NCBI GenBank assembly: GCA_946494435.1
Contig: CAMMBO010000016.1
Coordinates: 1 to 17,096 of the forward strand
DNA length: 17,096 nucleotides
Source: an uncultured Mycoplasmatota bacterium
Lineage (GTDB): Bacteria > Bacillota_I > Bacilli_A > RF39 > UBA660
Reading direction: 5' to 3'
Below are positions 1-7,986 of the stretch, piece after piece. The first letter of the stretch is position 1; each line of letters starts with the position of its first letter. The position numbers were made by a program, and so were the translations under genes. A model generated the notes under the pieces. That model was not told where the DNA came from, did not search any database, and saw nothing but the letters and a program-made list of their open reading frames with translations.

Positions 1-13
1 TAAGAACACATTT

Positions 14-43
14 ATTATAGCATAGTTTACTATGATTTGACAA
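14..43 (-). promoter_or_regulatory. Minus-strand promoter with operator-like dyad
   Basis: Read on the minus strand there is a -35 TTGTCA (43-38), an 18-nt spacer and a perfect -10 TATAAT (19-14). The spacer contains the inverted repeat CATAGT-TT-ACTATG (21-34), 6-bp arms with a 2-bp centre, which is a usual position for a repressor operator. It would drive a minus-strand gene lying to the left of the window. The hexamers and the dyad are seen directly; repressor binding is inferred. Confidence 0.6.
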
Positions 44-282
44 TATATTTTTAATAGTAGAGTGTGATGCTAATTGGTACTGGTAAATCCTTTAGGTTTC
101 TATTAGTTAGTACCGTATAAGTTTTTCTATTTTTGTTTTTTATAATTGGGTATTATAAGGTTTTTCTTTGGCATAAAATAATATGTTTCTTGATTTTAAT
201 AAATTACTTTGTTCGTCTCTTGTTTTGTAAAATTAAAAGTCTTCAGTCCACGCGGGATACTGAAGATCACTTACAATTTAAT
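44..282. other. Stretch without a protein gene; possible leader or small RNA
   Basis: No reading frame here is convincing. A strong minus-strand promoter at 310-283 would transcribe this stretch leftwards from about 276, towards a second promoter at 43-14. It may therefore be an untranslated leader of a gene outside the window or a small RNA. A further imperfect fold pairs GGTACT (76-81) with AGTACC (109-114), enclosing CCTTTAGG. Downstream of it on the plus strand the sequence is T-rich (121-140), so it could also end a plus-strand transcript coming from the left. Nothing matches an RNA family I recognise. Confidence 0.3.
241..265 (-). terminator. GC-rich hairpin downstream of cwlJ
   Basis: CTTCAGT (241-247) pairs perfectly with ACTGAAG (259-265) around an 11-base loop containing CCACGCGGG, the most GC-rich patch in this AT-rich intergenic region. 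On the minus strand the stem is followed by ACTTTTAATTTTAC, a weak T tract, so it could end the cwlJ transcript. It could equally be the first hairpin of an RNA started at the 310-283 promoter. Confidence 0.35.
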
Positions 283-310
283 ATTATACATAAATTGAAG
301 TGATTGTCAA
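283..310 (-). promoter_or_regulatory. Strong minus-strand promoter inside a long dyad
   Basis: On the minus strand TTGACA (310-305), a 16-nt spacer and TATAAT (288-283) form a near-consensus vegetative promoter. The -10 box lies at the centre of an inverted repeat: TAAATTGAAGTG (291-302) and its complement with one extra base (268-280). No open reading frame of useful length follows within 240 bases, so the product is either a leader or a non-coding RNA. The dyad may be an operator or the first stem of the transcript. Confidence 0.6.
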
Positions 311-390
311 TATCCCCCAAATTTTTTGTTTCCTATTAACTATATATTAGAAGATAATAAAAATAATGTTACTATAAAATAAGGATATTT

Positions 391-822
391 TTAATGAAGA
401 GGTGGACATACACTAGGATCAGGAGCATAGAAACAATGGTTTTTAAATCTTCCTGCTAGGGCTTGATCATACCAGGTACTAATACAATTATTATTTCTTC
501 CTGGTGCATAGAACCATAATGCATTGGTAGCAGGATAGTAATATTCTCCTTTTAAAGTTCTTTCTGCTAGTTCTCTTTCTTTGATAGTAGAACCTGATGT
601 GAATTGAGGACTGTTTATACCAGCGAAACCTCCTGGATTTTGGAATACCATTTTGGTAATTGTATTTATATTTCTAAATGTATAACAGTTAGCAAGGACT
701 CTATTTACACCAACATTGCCTACCATAAGCATACCATAATCTCCTTCACCAACTGCTTCTGCTCGCATTAATCTTGCTAGTAAATCTAATTCTTTACTTG
801 TATATTGAATTAATTGAGACAT
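391..822 (-). CDS. cwlJ: Spore cortex-lytic hydrolase, CwlJ/SleB family
   Basis: A 143-residue Hydrolase_2 (SleB/CwlJ) protein, about the length of Bacillus CwlJ. CwlJ degrades the muramic-delta-lactam cortex peptidoglycan during spore germination and normally sits in the inner coat with GerQ. The family signature is clear: LLARLMRAEA (residues 14-23, with the likely catalytic Glu22), the conserved VGNVGVNRV block (34-42), an aromatic FYAPGRN patch (104-110) and the C-terminal GRFKNHCFYAPD (124-135). No signal peptide or membrane segment is visible, which fits CwlJ rather than the exported SleB. The start is supported by AGGTGA seven to eight bases upstream. The gene stands alone and diverges from the yerB-like gene. 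Non-spore cell-wall hydrolases of the same fold exist, so a sporulation role is family knowledge, not shown here. No clear sporulation-sigma promoter was found. Confidence 0.88.
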   Translation of the reverse strand: MSQLIQYTSKELDLLARLMRAEAVGEGDYGMLMVGNVGVNRVLANCYTFRNINTITKMVFQNPGGFAGINSPQFTSGSTIKERELAERTLKGEYYYPATNALWFYAPGRNNNCISTWYDQALAGRFKNHCFYAPDPSVCPPLH

Positions 823-885
823 ATAATCACCTAATATACTTTATGTTTTTTATAATAATTTGTTCTATTAAGTAGTATAAATTTG

Positions 886-894
886 TGATAAAAT
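886..894 (+). promoter_or_regulatory. Extended -10 promoter of first yerB-like gene
   Basis: TGATAAAAT is an extended -10 (TGnTAAAAT) with no good -35 at the expected distance. It lies 19 bases before the GTG start at 914. The second paralogue has the same element at 2380-2388 (TGCTAAAAT), 17 bases before its GTG, which supports both assignments. Confidence 0.5.
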
Positions 895-913
895 TAAAGT
901 AGAGGTGGTGCTT

Positions 914-1957
914 GTGAAGAAGAAAAGAAAAAGAAGAATAGCATTTATTATATTTATAATTTTATTATTGGCTTTGATAGGAGGAACTTACTATTATTTT
1001 GTTTATCTTGGTAATGATGTGCCTTTGGTAGAAAAAAAGGAAAAGTTAAATGTTTATGATGTTAATAGTAATAAACGTCCTATTGCCGTGATGATTGATA
1101 ATAATGTTGATAACGATGAACAAGTAGGGTTACAAGATGCTTATTTAACTTATGAAATAATTGTAGAAGGTGGCTTAACTAGAATAATGGCTATTTATAA
1201 AGATGTTGATACTAGTGTTATTGGACCAGTTAGAAGTAGTAGACATTATTTTTTAGATTATGCTCTTGAGAATGATGCAATATATGCTCATTATGGATGG
1301 AGTACTTATGCAGAGAATGATATTGAGGCTCTTTCTGTTGATAATATTAATGGACTTTATGATGATGCCTTTTATCGTGATAATAATATTGCTGCTCCTC
1401 ATAATGTTTTTACTAGTATTGATAATTTATATTTGATGGCAGAAGAACTTGGTTATGATACTACATCTAGTAATTATGAGAATTTAAATTATGTTAGTAA
1501 AAAGGTAGATTTAGAGAAAACTGATAATTCATTAAACTGTGAAGATGATAATTGTAGTTTAGAAGGTATAACTTTAACTAGTATTGAGATTCCTTATTCT
1601 AATAGTGAAGTTAGAAGTTATACTTATGATAGTGATAATGGCTATTATCTTCGTTATATGAATGGTATTCCTCATACTGATAGAGATAGTAAAGAACAAT
1701 ATCATTATAAAAATATAATTATTATGAAAGTAGATAATAGTACTCTTGATGATTATGGTAGACAAGATTTAGATACAGTAGGAAGTGGGGAAGGATATTA
1801 TATTACTAATGGTTATATGATGCCTATTACTTGGGAGAAAGATTCTAGAAGTGGTAAAACTTATTATTCTTATAGTAATGGTGATGAGATAAAGGTGAGT
1901 GATGGTAATACTTTTATACAAGTAATGCCTAGTAGTAGAGATATAGTTATTAATTAA
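914..1957 (+). CDS. YerB-family (DUF3048) membrane-anchored protein, copy 1
   Basis: About 347 residues. A short basic start (MKKKRKRR) is followed by a single membrane segment (about residues 9-30) and a large extracytoplasmic DUF3048 region. Family hallmarks are RPIAVMIDNN, the QDAYLTYEIIVEGGLTRIMAIYKD block, IGPVRSSRHYF, YAHYGWSTYAENDI and PHNVFTS. B. subtilis YerB is a lipoprotein of unknown biochemical role; here the anchor lacks an obvious lipobox Cys. Upstream in-frame GTG codons at 905 and 908 sit inside the Shine-Dalgarno box AGGTGG (903-908), so GTG 914, five bases after it, is the better start. The second copy at 2406 has exactly the same spacing. A 73-residue gene follows closely. 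Function is unknown beyond the family; the paralogue suggests recent duplication. Confidence 0.85.
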   Translation: MKKKRKRRIAFIIFIILLLALIGGTYYYFVYLGNDVPLVEKKEKLNVYDVNSNKRPIAVMIDNNVDNDEQVGLQDAYLTYEIIVEGGLTRIMAIYKDVDTSVIGPVRSSRHYFLDYALENDAIYAHYGWSTYAENDIEALSVDNINGLYDDAFYRDNNIAAPHNVFTSIDNLYLMAEELGYDTTSSNYENLNYVSKKVDLEKTDNSLNCEDDNCSLEGITLTSIEIPYSNSEVRSYTYDSDNGYYLRYMNGIPHTDRDSKEQYHYKNIIIMKVDNSTLDDYGRQDLDTVGSGEGYYITNGYMMPITWEKDSRSGKTYYSYSNGDEIKVSDGNTFIQVMPSSRDIVIN

Positions 1958-1974
1958 TATGGAGGTTTTAGATT

Positions 1975-2196
1975 ATGGGAATGGCAGATAAAATGAAAGA
2001 AAAAGCTTTGCCTGGTACTAGTGTTGTAAGGTCAAGTAAAGTTGTAAAAAGTATTGATAAAGCTGATGTATTTGAATTGAATAATGCAAATGAAGTTATT
2101 GCTTTACAAAATAGAAGAGAAGATATTGCTAGTACAGAAACATTTAAAGGATATAAATCTGTGGAAAGTCCTTATGTTAAGAAGCTTGTAAGGTAA
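1975..2196 (+). CDS. Small protein of unknown function, 73 residues
   Basis: A 73-residue basic, soluble-looking protein with no membrane segment, Cys or recognisable motif. The N-terminal half is rich in Lys, Ser and Val; the C-terminal half has a polar stretch around residues 37-60. Translation is well supported: GGAGGT (1961-1966) lies eight bases before ATG 1975. A second ATG two codons later is too far from that box. It starts 17 bases after the first yerB-like gene and is followed by a good terminator, so the two form one short transcript. No counterpart follows the second yerB-like gene. I do not recognise the family. Confidence 0.7.
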   Translation: MGMADKMKEKALPGTSVVRSSKVVKSIDKADVFELNNANEVIALQNRREDIASTETFKGYKSVESPYVKKLVR

Positions 2197-2202
2197 TAAA
2201 AT

Positions 2203-2238
2203 GGCTATCTATGAATGCATATGATAGTCACTTTTTTT
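2203..2238 (+). terminator. Rho-independent terminator after copy-1 yerB operon
   Basis: GGCTATC (2203-2209) pairs with GATAGTC (2223-2229) with one G-U pair. The inner bases TATG and CATA can extend the stem. A run of seven T follows (2232-2238). It closes the two-gene unit starting at 914. Confidence 0.8.
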
Positions 2239-2359
2239 ATTCCCATTTTCTTTATTGGTAGGGAACACCGCTTTTTAATTATGTCTATAATGTATCATAT
2301 TTTTTACTGTTTTTTAATAGTATATTTTTTGTCAAGTTTTGGAAACTTTTCCTTTAAAG

Positions 2360-2388
2360 TTTAATTATTATTTAAACTGTGCTAAAAT
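2360..2388 (+). promoter_or_regulatory. Promoter of second yerB-like gene and yfhO
   Basis: An extended -10, TGCTAAAAT (2380-2388), lies 17 bases from a poor -35, TTTAAT (2360-2365). The start point would be near 2395, giving a leader of only about 11 bases that begins at the GGGTGG ribosome site. A small hairpin, AAGTTT-TGG-AAACTT (2334-2339 with 2343-2348), lies just upstream. Apart from these elements, the 2239-2405 spacer shows nothing else I can name. Confidence 0.45.
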
Positions 2389-2405
2389 TTAGTTGGGTGG
2401 TAGTC

Positions 2406-3485
2406 GTGAGAAAGCCAAAATCTTTAGGTAAAGTTAGGATTAAACCTAACCATAATAAAAAGAAAATAATTATAATTAGTGTTATTAGTGTAGTATTATT
2501 TTTAATATTAATAGGTCTTTTTTATTTTTTGTTGTCTATCAATGATAATAAGTCTAATAAAAAAGAGAACGTGAAAATAGATGATGTTAATACACTTGAT
2601 AAAGAGGATTTAACTGTTTATGATGTTAATAGTAATAAGCGTCCTATTGCTATTATGATTGATAATAATGTGGGTAATAATGCTCATGTAGGATTACAAG
2701 ATGCTTATTTAACTTATGAAATAATAGTAGAAGGTGGCTTAACTCGAATAATGGCTATTTTTAAAGATGTTAATACTAGTGTAATTGGACCAGTTAGAAG
2801 TAGTAGACATTATTTTTTAGATTATGCACTTGAGAGTGATGCTATATATGCTCATTATGGATGGAGTACATATGCTGAAAATGATATTAGAGCTTTAGGT
2901 GTTAATAATATTAATGGACTTTATGATAATGGTTATTATCGTAATTATAATATTGCCGCACCTCATAATGTTTTTACTAGTATAGAAGATTTGTATAATG
3001 TTGCAGGAAGTAAAGGTTATAGTACTACTAGTGATAATTATAGTCTTTTGAATTATACTCCTGATGATGTTAATTTTGATACTACAAGTGACTTGTTAAC
3101 TGCCAATAATATTACTATGACTTATTCTTATAGTGAGGTTAGAAGTTATACTTATGATGCTACCAATAGGTATTATTTACGTTATATGAATAATAGTCCA
3201 CATACTGATAGAGATAGTGGATTACAATATCATTATAAGAATATAATTATTATGAAAGTTAATAATCATACATTAGACAGTTATGGTAGACAGGATTTAG
3301 ATACTGTAGGTACTGGGGAAGGCTATTATATTACTAATGGATATGCTATTCCTATTACTTGGAATAAAGCTTCTAGAAGAGATAAAACTCATTATTATTA
3401 TAAGAGTGGTAATGAGTTAGTAGTTGCAGATGGTAATACAATGATACAAGTAGTACCACTTAATAGTAATATTGTATTTAGTTAG
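2406..3485 (+). CDS. YerB-family (DUF3048) membrane-anchored protein, copy 2
   Basis: About 359 residues with the same plan as the 914-1957 protein: a basic cytoplasmic tail (longer here, residues 1-19), one membrane segment (about 20-43), a polar linker, then the DUF3048 region. From the LTVYDVNSNKRP block onward the two proteins are near-identical in long stretches, and the DNA is also highly similar, so this is a tandem duplication. In-frame GTG codons further upstream lie in the promoter. GTG 2406, five bases after GGGTGG (2395-2400), is the best start and matches copy 1. The copies differ mainly in the tail, the linker and a variable stretch around residues 205-225, where copy 1 has two Cys that copy 2 lacks. 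It is followed with only 8 bases between genes by the YfhO-type protein, so the two are probably translated together. Confidence 0.85.
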   Translation: MRKPKSLGKVRIKPNHNKKKIIIISVISVVLFLILIGLFYFLLSINDNKSNKKENVKIDDVNTLDKEDLTVYDVNSNKRPIAIMIDNNVGNNAHVGLQDAYLTYEIIVEGGLTRIMAIFKDVNTSVIGPVRSSRHYFLDYALESDAIYAHYGWSTYAENDIRALGVNNINGLYDNGYYRNYNIAAPHNVFTSIEDLYNVAGSKGYSTTSDNYSLLNYTPDDVNFDTTSDLLTANNITMTYSYSEVRSYTYDATNRYYLRYMNNSPHTDRDSGLQYHYKNIIIMKVNNHTLDSYGRQDLDTVGTGEGYYITNGYAIPITWNKASRRDKTHYYYKSGNELVVADGNTMIQVVPLNSNIVFS

Positions 3486-3493
3486 GGGGACTT

Positions 3494-6019
3494 ATGAAAA
3501 GTTTAAGTAAGCATAAAAATGATATTATAAATATTTTAACTTTAATTATAATTAGTTTAGTTACCATTTTAGTACTTGTTAACTTTACTAATTTTTTTGG
3601 CTCTAAGAAAGATTGGATAAGTCAACATGTTATGTTTCCTGATTATTTAAGAAAACTATTTTATGATACAGGTGATATTTTTCCTAATTTTGCATTTAAC
3701 CTTGGAGGGGGACAAAATATCTATAATATTTCTTATTATGGCCTTTTTAATCCAATTATTTTAATTTCTTATTTATTACCTTTTGTATCTATGATTACTT
3801 ATATACAGTTTAGTATGATTATCTGTTTAATAGTAAGTATTATTTTAATGTATTATTTTTTAAGAAGAAGATTTGATTTGAAAGTTAGTTTTGTTAGTAC
3901 TTTATTATTTTTAACATCAGGATGTTTTATCTTTCATTTACATAGACATATTATGTTTGTTGATTATATGCCTTTTTTACTCATGGCTTTAATTGGGGTT
4001 GATAAGTATTTTGATAAGAAGAAAATATCTTTATTAGTTATATCTATTTTCTTAATGAATTTAACTAGTTATTACTTTAGTGTTGTTGGATTAGTTTGTG
4101 TTTTACTTTATGGTATTTTTAGATATATAGAAGATAAAAGGAATGATAAAATTACAGTAAAAGATTTCTTTAAGGAAGGCTTTAAGTTTATTTTTGTAAT
4201 GTTAATACCAGTACTTCTTAGTTGTTTTCTTTTACTTCCAACAGCTTATTCATTGCTTGATGGTAGAACGGCAACTAATAAAAGTATTTCATTACTTGAG
4301 TTATTTATTCCTAACTTTGATATTTCTAATACTTTGTATTCATCTTATTCTTTGGGATGTAGTGCTATCTTTATAATCGCTTTAATATATGGTGTTGTAA
4401 CTAAAAAACGTGAAGTTAAGGTTATTAGTATAATATTTAGTATTTTGCTAGTTTTTCCTATCTTTGATTATGTGTTTAATGGAGGAATGTATCTAAATGG
4501 TAAGGCATTCATACCACTCTTACCTCTTGCAATTCTTTTAATTGGTTATTTCCTTATGAATATTTTTAATAATAAAAGTAAGTTAAGGATTAGTATTATT
4601 ATCTCTTTAATAATTGCAGTTATTAATCTTCTTGTTTTCGTTTATAAGAGGGAATACTTATGTTTATTATTTTGTGTTGATATGGTTCTCTTAATTATCT
4701 TTTTACTTATTAGTTATAAGCTAGAAAAAAAATATGTTTTATATGTTTATCTTTGGATTCTTTCATTAATTATTGTTATTCCAACTAACTTTTCAGATAT
4801 CTTTGTAACTAAAGAGTTTTATGATACTTTAGATTATGAAGAGACTAGTGATAAAGTACAGCAAGTATTAGATAGAGATAATAGTTTTTATAGAATGAGT
4901 GATCAAGGTGTTAAGTTAGATAAATCTAATAAGATTTATGATATAGATTATTATACAGGTAGTATTTATTCTTCTTTATCTAACTCTTATTATAAAGATT
5001 TTTATAATAATTTAATTAATAATGAATTTATTTATAGAAGTTATGGTATGCTTACTGGTAATAATAATATTTTCTATAACTTTTATATGGGTAATAAGTA
5101 TTTACTTAATAGTAGTAATAATATGTTAGGCTATAAAAAAATTGCTGATGGTATTTATAGAAATGAAGATGTCCTACCTATAGGCTATAGTACTAATAAG
5201 ATAATGAATTTAGATGAGTATAATAGTTTATCTTATTTTGAGAAGTTAGATGCTTATTTGAATTATGCTATTGTTGATGGAGATTATAGTGATAGTTATG
5301 TTAAGAAAGTTAAAGATTATGTTCCTAGTTATGATGTTTTAGAAAGTAAGAACTTAAAGATAGAAGAGGATAATGGTAAATATTTTATTAAAGCTTCTAA
5401 AGATAATAAGCTAGTTATTAAATTAAATAATATTAGTGATAGTGATATTTTACTTTTAAAGTTTAAGATGCTTTATAATAGTAAATGCAGTGTGGGGGAC
5501 TCTTATATTACTATTAATGGGGTTAGTAATAAACTTAGTTGTAGAAAATGGAAATATCATAATAATAATTATAACTTTGAATATTCTTTGAGTGGTAATG
5601 ATACTTTAGAGATTACATTTAGTGAAGGTAAATTTAAGTTATCTAATCTTTCTTTTGCTATCTATAATTATAATGATTTAATGTCTATTAATGATGAAAT
5701 ATCTCCTTTTGTTATTGATAGAGATAAGACTAAAGGTGATGTTATAGAAGGTAATATTGATGTTAAGAATGATGGTTACTTTAAACTATCTATTCCTTAT
5801 GATAAAGGATTTGAAGTTTATGTAGATGGTGAAAAGACTACTTATGAAGTTGCTAATAAGAGTTTTGTTGGCTTTAAGATAAATGAAGGTAATCATAATA
5901 TTAAATTAGTTTATGTCTCTCCTTTATTTAAAGAAGGATTAATTGTATCTTTAGTTGGTTTAGTGTTGTTTGTAGGGACAGTTATTTATTATAAGAAAAA
6001 GAAAAAAACTGTTGATTAA
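3494..6019 (+). CDS. yfhO: YfhO-family multi-membrane protein (GT-C-like glycosyltransferase)
   Basis: 841 residues, close to Bacillus YfhO. An N-terminal membrane segment (about 13-31) is followed by the family's first extracellular loop with DWISQHVMFPDYLR and PNFAFNLGGGQNIYN, then roughly ten more hydrophobic segments to about residue 430. A large extracytoplasmic domain (about 430-805) follows, containing ILPIGYSTN-like and LNYAIVDG-like blocks, and a last membrane helix near 812-832 ends in a lysine-rich tail. In Bacilli, YfhO-type proteins transfer sugars from a lipid carrier to lipoteichoic acid outside the cell; the substrate here cannot be read. AGGGGG overlaps the stop of the upstream yerB-like gene and lies 4-5 bases before ATG, which implies translational coupling. 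No CsbB/GtcA-type partner is in the window. Confidence 0.85.
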   Translation: MKSLSKHKNDIINILTLIIISLVTILVLVNFTNFFGSKKDWISQHVMFPDYLRKLFYDTGDIFPNFAFNLGGGQNIYNISYYGLFNPIILISYLLPFVSMITYIQFSMIICLIVSIILMYYFLRRRFDLKVSFVSTLLFLTSGCFIFHLHRHIMFVDYMPFLLMALIGVDKYFDKKKISLLVISIFLMNLTSYYFSVVGLVCVLLYGIFRYIEDKRNDKITVKDFFKEGFKFIFVMLIPVLLSCFLLLPTAYSLLDGRTATNKSISLLELFIPNFDISNTLYSSYSLGCSAIFIIALIYGVVTKKREVKVISIIFSILLVFPIFDYVFNGGMYLNGKAFIPLLPLAILLIGYFLMNIFNNKSKLRISIIISLIIAVINLLVFVYKREYLCLLFCVDMVLLIIFLLISYKLEKKYVLYVYLWILSLIIVIPTNFSDIFVTKEFYDTLDYEETSDKVQQVLDRDNSFYRMSDQGVKLDKSNKIYDIDYYTGSIYSSLSNSYYKDFYNNLINNEFIYRSYGMLTGNNNIFYNFYMGNKYLLNSSNNMLGYKKIADGIYRNEDVLPIGYSTNKIMNLDEYNSLSYFEKLDAYLNYAIVDGDYSDSYVKKVKDYVPSYDVLESKNLKIEEDNGKYFIKASKDNKLVIKLNNISDSDILLLKFKMLYNSKCSVGDSYITINGVSNKLSCRKWKYHNNNYNFEYSLSGNDTLEITFSEGKFKLSNLSFAIYNYNDLMSINDEISPFVIDRDKTKGDVIEGNIDVKNDGYFKLSIPYDKGFEVYVDGEKTTYEVANKSFVGFKINEGNHNIKLVYVSPLFKEGLIVSLVGLVLFVGTVIYYKKKKKTVD

Positions 6020-6078
6020 TTCTGTTCATATATGATATATTAAGTATGCAAGAAAAAAATGTTAAATCATTTTTGCAA

Positions 6079-6120
6079 GGGAGCTATGACTGTGAGGTTG
6101 TAGGGCCCTATTTTTCTTTT
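6079..6120 (+). terminator. Terminator-like hairpin after yfhO
   Basis: GGG (6079-6081) and CTATGAC (6084-6090) pair with GTTGTAG (6097-6103) and CCC (6106-6108). They leave a small AG/GG internal loop and a TGTGAG apical loop. TATTTTTCTTTT follows. A second, bulged stem, TGCAA...TTGCA (6047-6077), lies just upstream. The tandem stems and G-rich internal loop are slightly unusual, but position and T tract fit transcription termination. Confidence 0.6.
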
Positions 6121-6140
6121 GCAATAATTTATTTTTAATA

Positions 6141-6169
6141 TAGACTTAAATCTTTTGCTTTGATAAAAT
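6141..6169 (+). promoter_or_regulatory. Promoter of pta-exo operon
   Basis: TAGACT (6141-6146), a 17-nt spacer and an extended -10 TGATAAAAT (6161-6169). Transcription would begin near 6176, right at the ribosome site, leaving a leader of about 12 bases. Confidence 0.6.
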
Positions 6170-6187
6170 GTTAATGGAGATGATTTG

Positions 6188-7192
6188 ATGGAATTTATTG
6201 ATAAAATAAAGATGAGAGTTAAAGATGATTTTAAGAAAATAGTTTTACCTGAATCTAATGATGTTAGAGTTTTAGAGGCTGCATCTACTATTAAAAAAGA
6301 AGCTTTCGCTGATATCATTTTAGTAGGTAAAGAAAGTGAGATAGGAAGTCTTGCTAAAGATAATAATATTGATATTAATGGGGTTACTATTATTGATCCT
6401 TTGACTTTTAGTGATAGTGAAAAGTTAATTAATGATTATTACGAACTTAGAAAGCATAAAGGTATAAGTTTAGATGATGCTAAGAATACTATTTTAAATG
6501 ATTATGTTTATTTTGCTAATATGTTAGTTAAAGAGGGCTATGCTGATGGTGTTGTTTCTGGAGCATGTCACAGTAGTGCTGATACTTTAAGACCTGCTTT
6601 ACAGATAATTAAGACTAGTAAAGATGTAAGCATTGCTTCTGCTTTCTTTTTAATGGTTGTTCCTAATTGTGAATATGGTTCTAATGGTGTGTTTGTTTAT
6701 TCTGATTGTGGAATGATTCAAAATCCTAGTAGTGAAGAGTTAGTAGAGATTGGAAAAGAGAGTGCTAAAACATTTAAATTATTGGTAGAAGAGGAGCCTG
6801 TAGTTGCCTTTTTATCTCATTCTACTTTTGGCTCTTCTAAATGTGCTGATGTTGATAAAGTAGTAAAGGCAGTTGAGATGGCTAAGAAAGAGTATCCTGA
6901 TATTAATTTAGATGGAGAGTTACAATTTGATGCTGCTGTTGTTCCAGAGGTTGCTAAGAGTAAAGCTCCTAATAGTAAAGTAGCAGGTAAAGCTAATGTC
7001 TTGATATTTCCAGATTTAGATGCAGGAAACATTGGTTATAAAATTACAGAGCGTCTTGCTCATGCGAAAGCATATGGACCTGTTACTCAAGGCCTTGCTA
7101 AACCTGTTAATGATTTATCACGTGGTTGTAATGCTAATGATATAGTAGGTGTTGTGGCAATTACAGCTTTACAAGCGATGAATAGTAAGTAG
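6188..7192 (+). CDS. pta: Phosphate acetyltransferase
   Basis: 334 residues, the size of single-domain Firmicute Pta (EC 2.3.1.8). It interconverts acetyl-CoA and acetyl phosphate in the cytosol; with acetate kinase this makes ATP and acetate. Signature blocks run in order: KIVLPES near the start, DGVVSGACHSSADTLRPALQIIKT (around residues 115-140), a DCGMIQNPSSEEL block, then LDGELQFDAAVVPEVA, ANVLIFPDLDAGNIGYK and PVNDLSRGC near the end. ATG 6188, eight bases after GGAG (6176-6179), is preferred over the TTG three bases earlier. No ackA is seen nearby. The exonuclease gene starts 7 bases downstream and shares its transcript. Assignment is secure at family level; the related phosphate butyryltransferase is less likely given the Pta-type C-terminal blocks. 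Confidence 0.95.
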   Translation: MEFIDKIKMRVKDDFKKIVLPESNDVRVLEAASTIKKEAFADIILVGKESEIGSLAKDNNIDINGVTIIDPLTFSDSEKLINDYYELRKHKGISLDDAKNTILNDYVYFANMLVKEGYADGVVSGACHSSADTLRPALQIIKTSKDVSIASAFFLMVVPNCEYGSNGVFVYSDCGMIQNPSSEELVEIGKESAKTFKLLVEEEPVVAFLSHSTFGSSKCADVDKVVKAVEMAKKEYPDINLDGELQFDAAVVPEVAKSKAPNSKVAGKANVLIFPDLDAGNIGYKITERLAHAKAYGPVTQGLAKPVNDLSRGCNANDIVGVVAITALQAMNSK

Positions 7193-7199
7193 GTGGGGT

Positions 7200-7952
7200 A
7201 TGAAGATAGTATCTTTTAATGTAGCAGGTTTTAGAGCTTGTTTAAAGAAAGGGTTTGAAGATTTCTTTAAAGAAAGTAATGCAGATGTTTATTGCCTTCA
7301 GGAAGTAAAAGCTGTTGAAAGTGAGATTCCATTTAGACCGGAGGGGTATAACTTTTACTTAAATACAGCCGACAAGAAAGGTTATTCTGGGGTGGCTGTT
7401 TATTCTAGAGTTAAACCTCTTGACGTGGCATATGGAATTGATGTTGATATTCATGACCATGAAGGAAGAGTTATAACACTTGAATACGATAACTTTTTCT
7501 TAGTTTGTGTATATGTTCCTAATGTAAAGCGAGACTTGTCAAGACTTGATTATCGAATGACTTGGGAAGATGATTTTCTTAAATATTTACAGAGTCTTGA
7601 TAAGAAGAAACCTGTTATTATCTGTGGAGACTTTAATGTTGCTCATAAAGAAATAGACCTTGCTAATCCTAAAGGTAATGTTGGTAATGCTGGTTTTACT
7701 ATTGAAGAACGAGATGCTTTTACAAGACTATTAGATGGAGGCTTTACTGATGTTTACCGTTATTTATATAAAGATAAAACAGATGCTTATACTTGGTGGA
7801 GTTATATGGGTAGAGCAAGAGAGAAGAATATTGGTTGGAGAATTGACTATTTTCTAGTGTCAAATAGATTTATAGATAATGTAAAGAATATGAAAATAGA
7901 CAGTGATGTGTTTGGAAGTGATCACTGTCCTATAGAGTTAGAAGTTAAGTAA
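7200..7952 (+). CDS. exoA: Exodeoxyribonuclease III / AP endonuclease
   Basis: 250 residues, matching Bacillus ExoA/XthA, a cytosolic Mg-dependent base-excision-repair enzyme. It cuts at abasic sites and has 3'-5' exonuclease activity. Visible active-site motifs in order are KIVSFNVAGFRA, CLQEVKA (the metal-binding Glu), GYSGVAVYSR, VYVPN (start of the Tyr loop), GDFNVAHKEIDL, GFTIEERDAF, WWSYMGRAREKNIGWRIDYF and GSDHCPIE (the catalytic Asp-His pair). AGGTGG overlaps the pta stop codon and ATG follows within a few bases, so it is co-translated with pta. That pairing is a convenience operon rather than a pathway. It converges with the phosphatase gene on a shared terminator. Confidence 0.95.
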   Translation: MKIVSFNVAGFRACLKKGFEDFFKESNADVYCLQEVKAVESEIPFRPEGYNFYLNTADKKGYSGVAVYSRVKPLDVAYGIDVDIHDHEGRVITLEYDNFFLVCVYVPNVKRDLSRLDYRMTWEDDFLKYLQSLDKKKPVIICGDFNVAHKEIDLANPKGNVGNAGFTIEERDAFTRLLDGGFTDVYRYLYKDKTDAYTWWSYMGRAREKNIGWRIDYFLVSNRFIDNVKNMKIDSDVFGSDHCPIELEVK

Positions 7953-7986
7953 AAAGAGATAGATGAATTTTTTCATTTATCTCTTT
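7953..7986. terminator. Bidirectional terminator between convergent genes
   Basis: A 15-bp stem with one G-U pair (7953-7967 with 7972-7986) and a TTTT loop. The arm ends are A-rich and T-rich, so each strand gets a T tract. It serves the exonuclease gene from the left and the phosphatase gene from the right. The last codon of the phosphatase gene lies inside the right arm. Confidence 0.85.

Noticed and set aside
67..120. 17-codon plus-strand ORF containing a Walker-A-like IGTGKS
   Set aside because: No ribosome site, very short, and the Walker-like string is too short to mean anything; the bases also form part of an imperfect stem.
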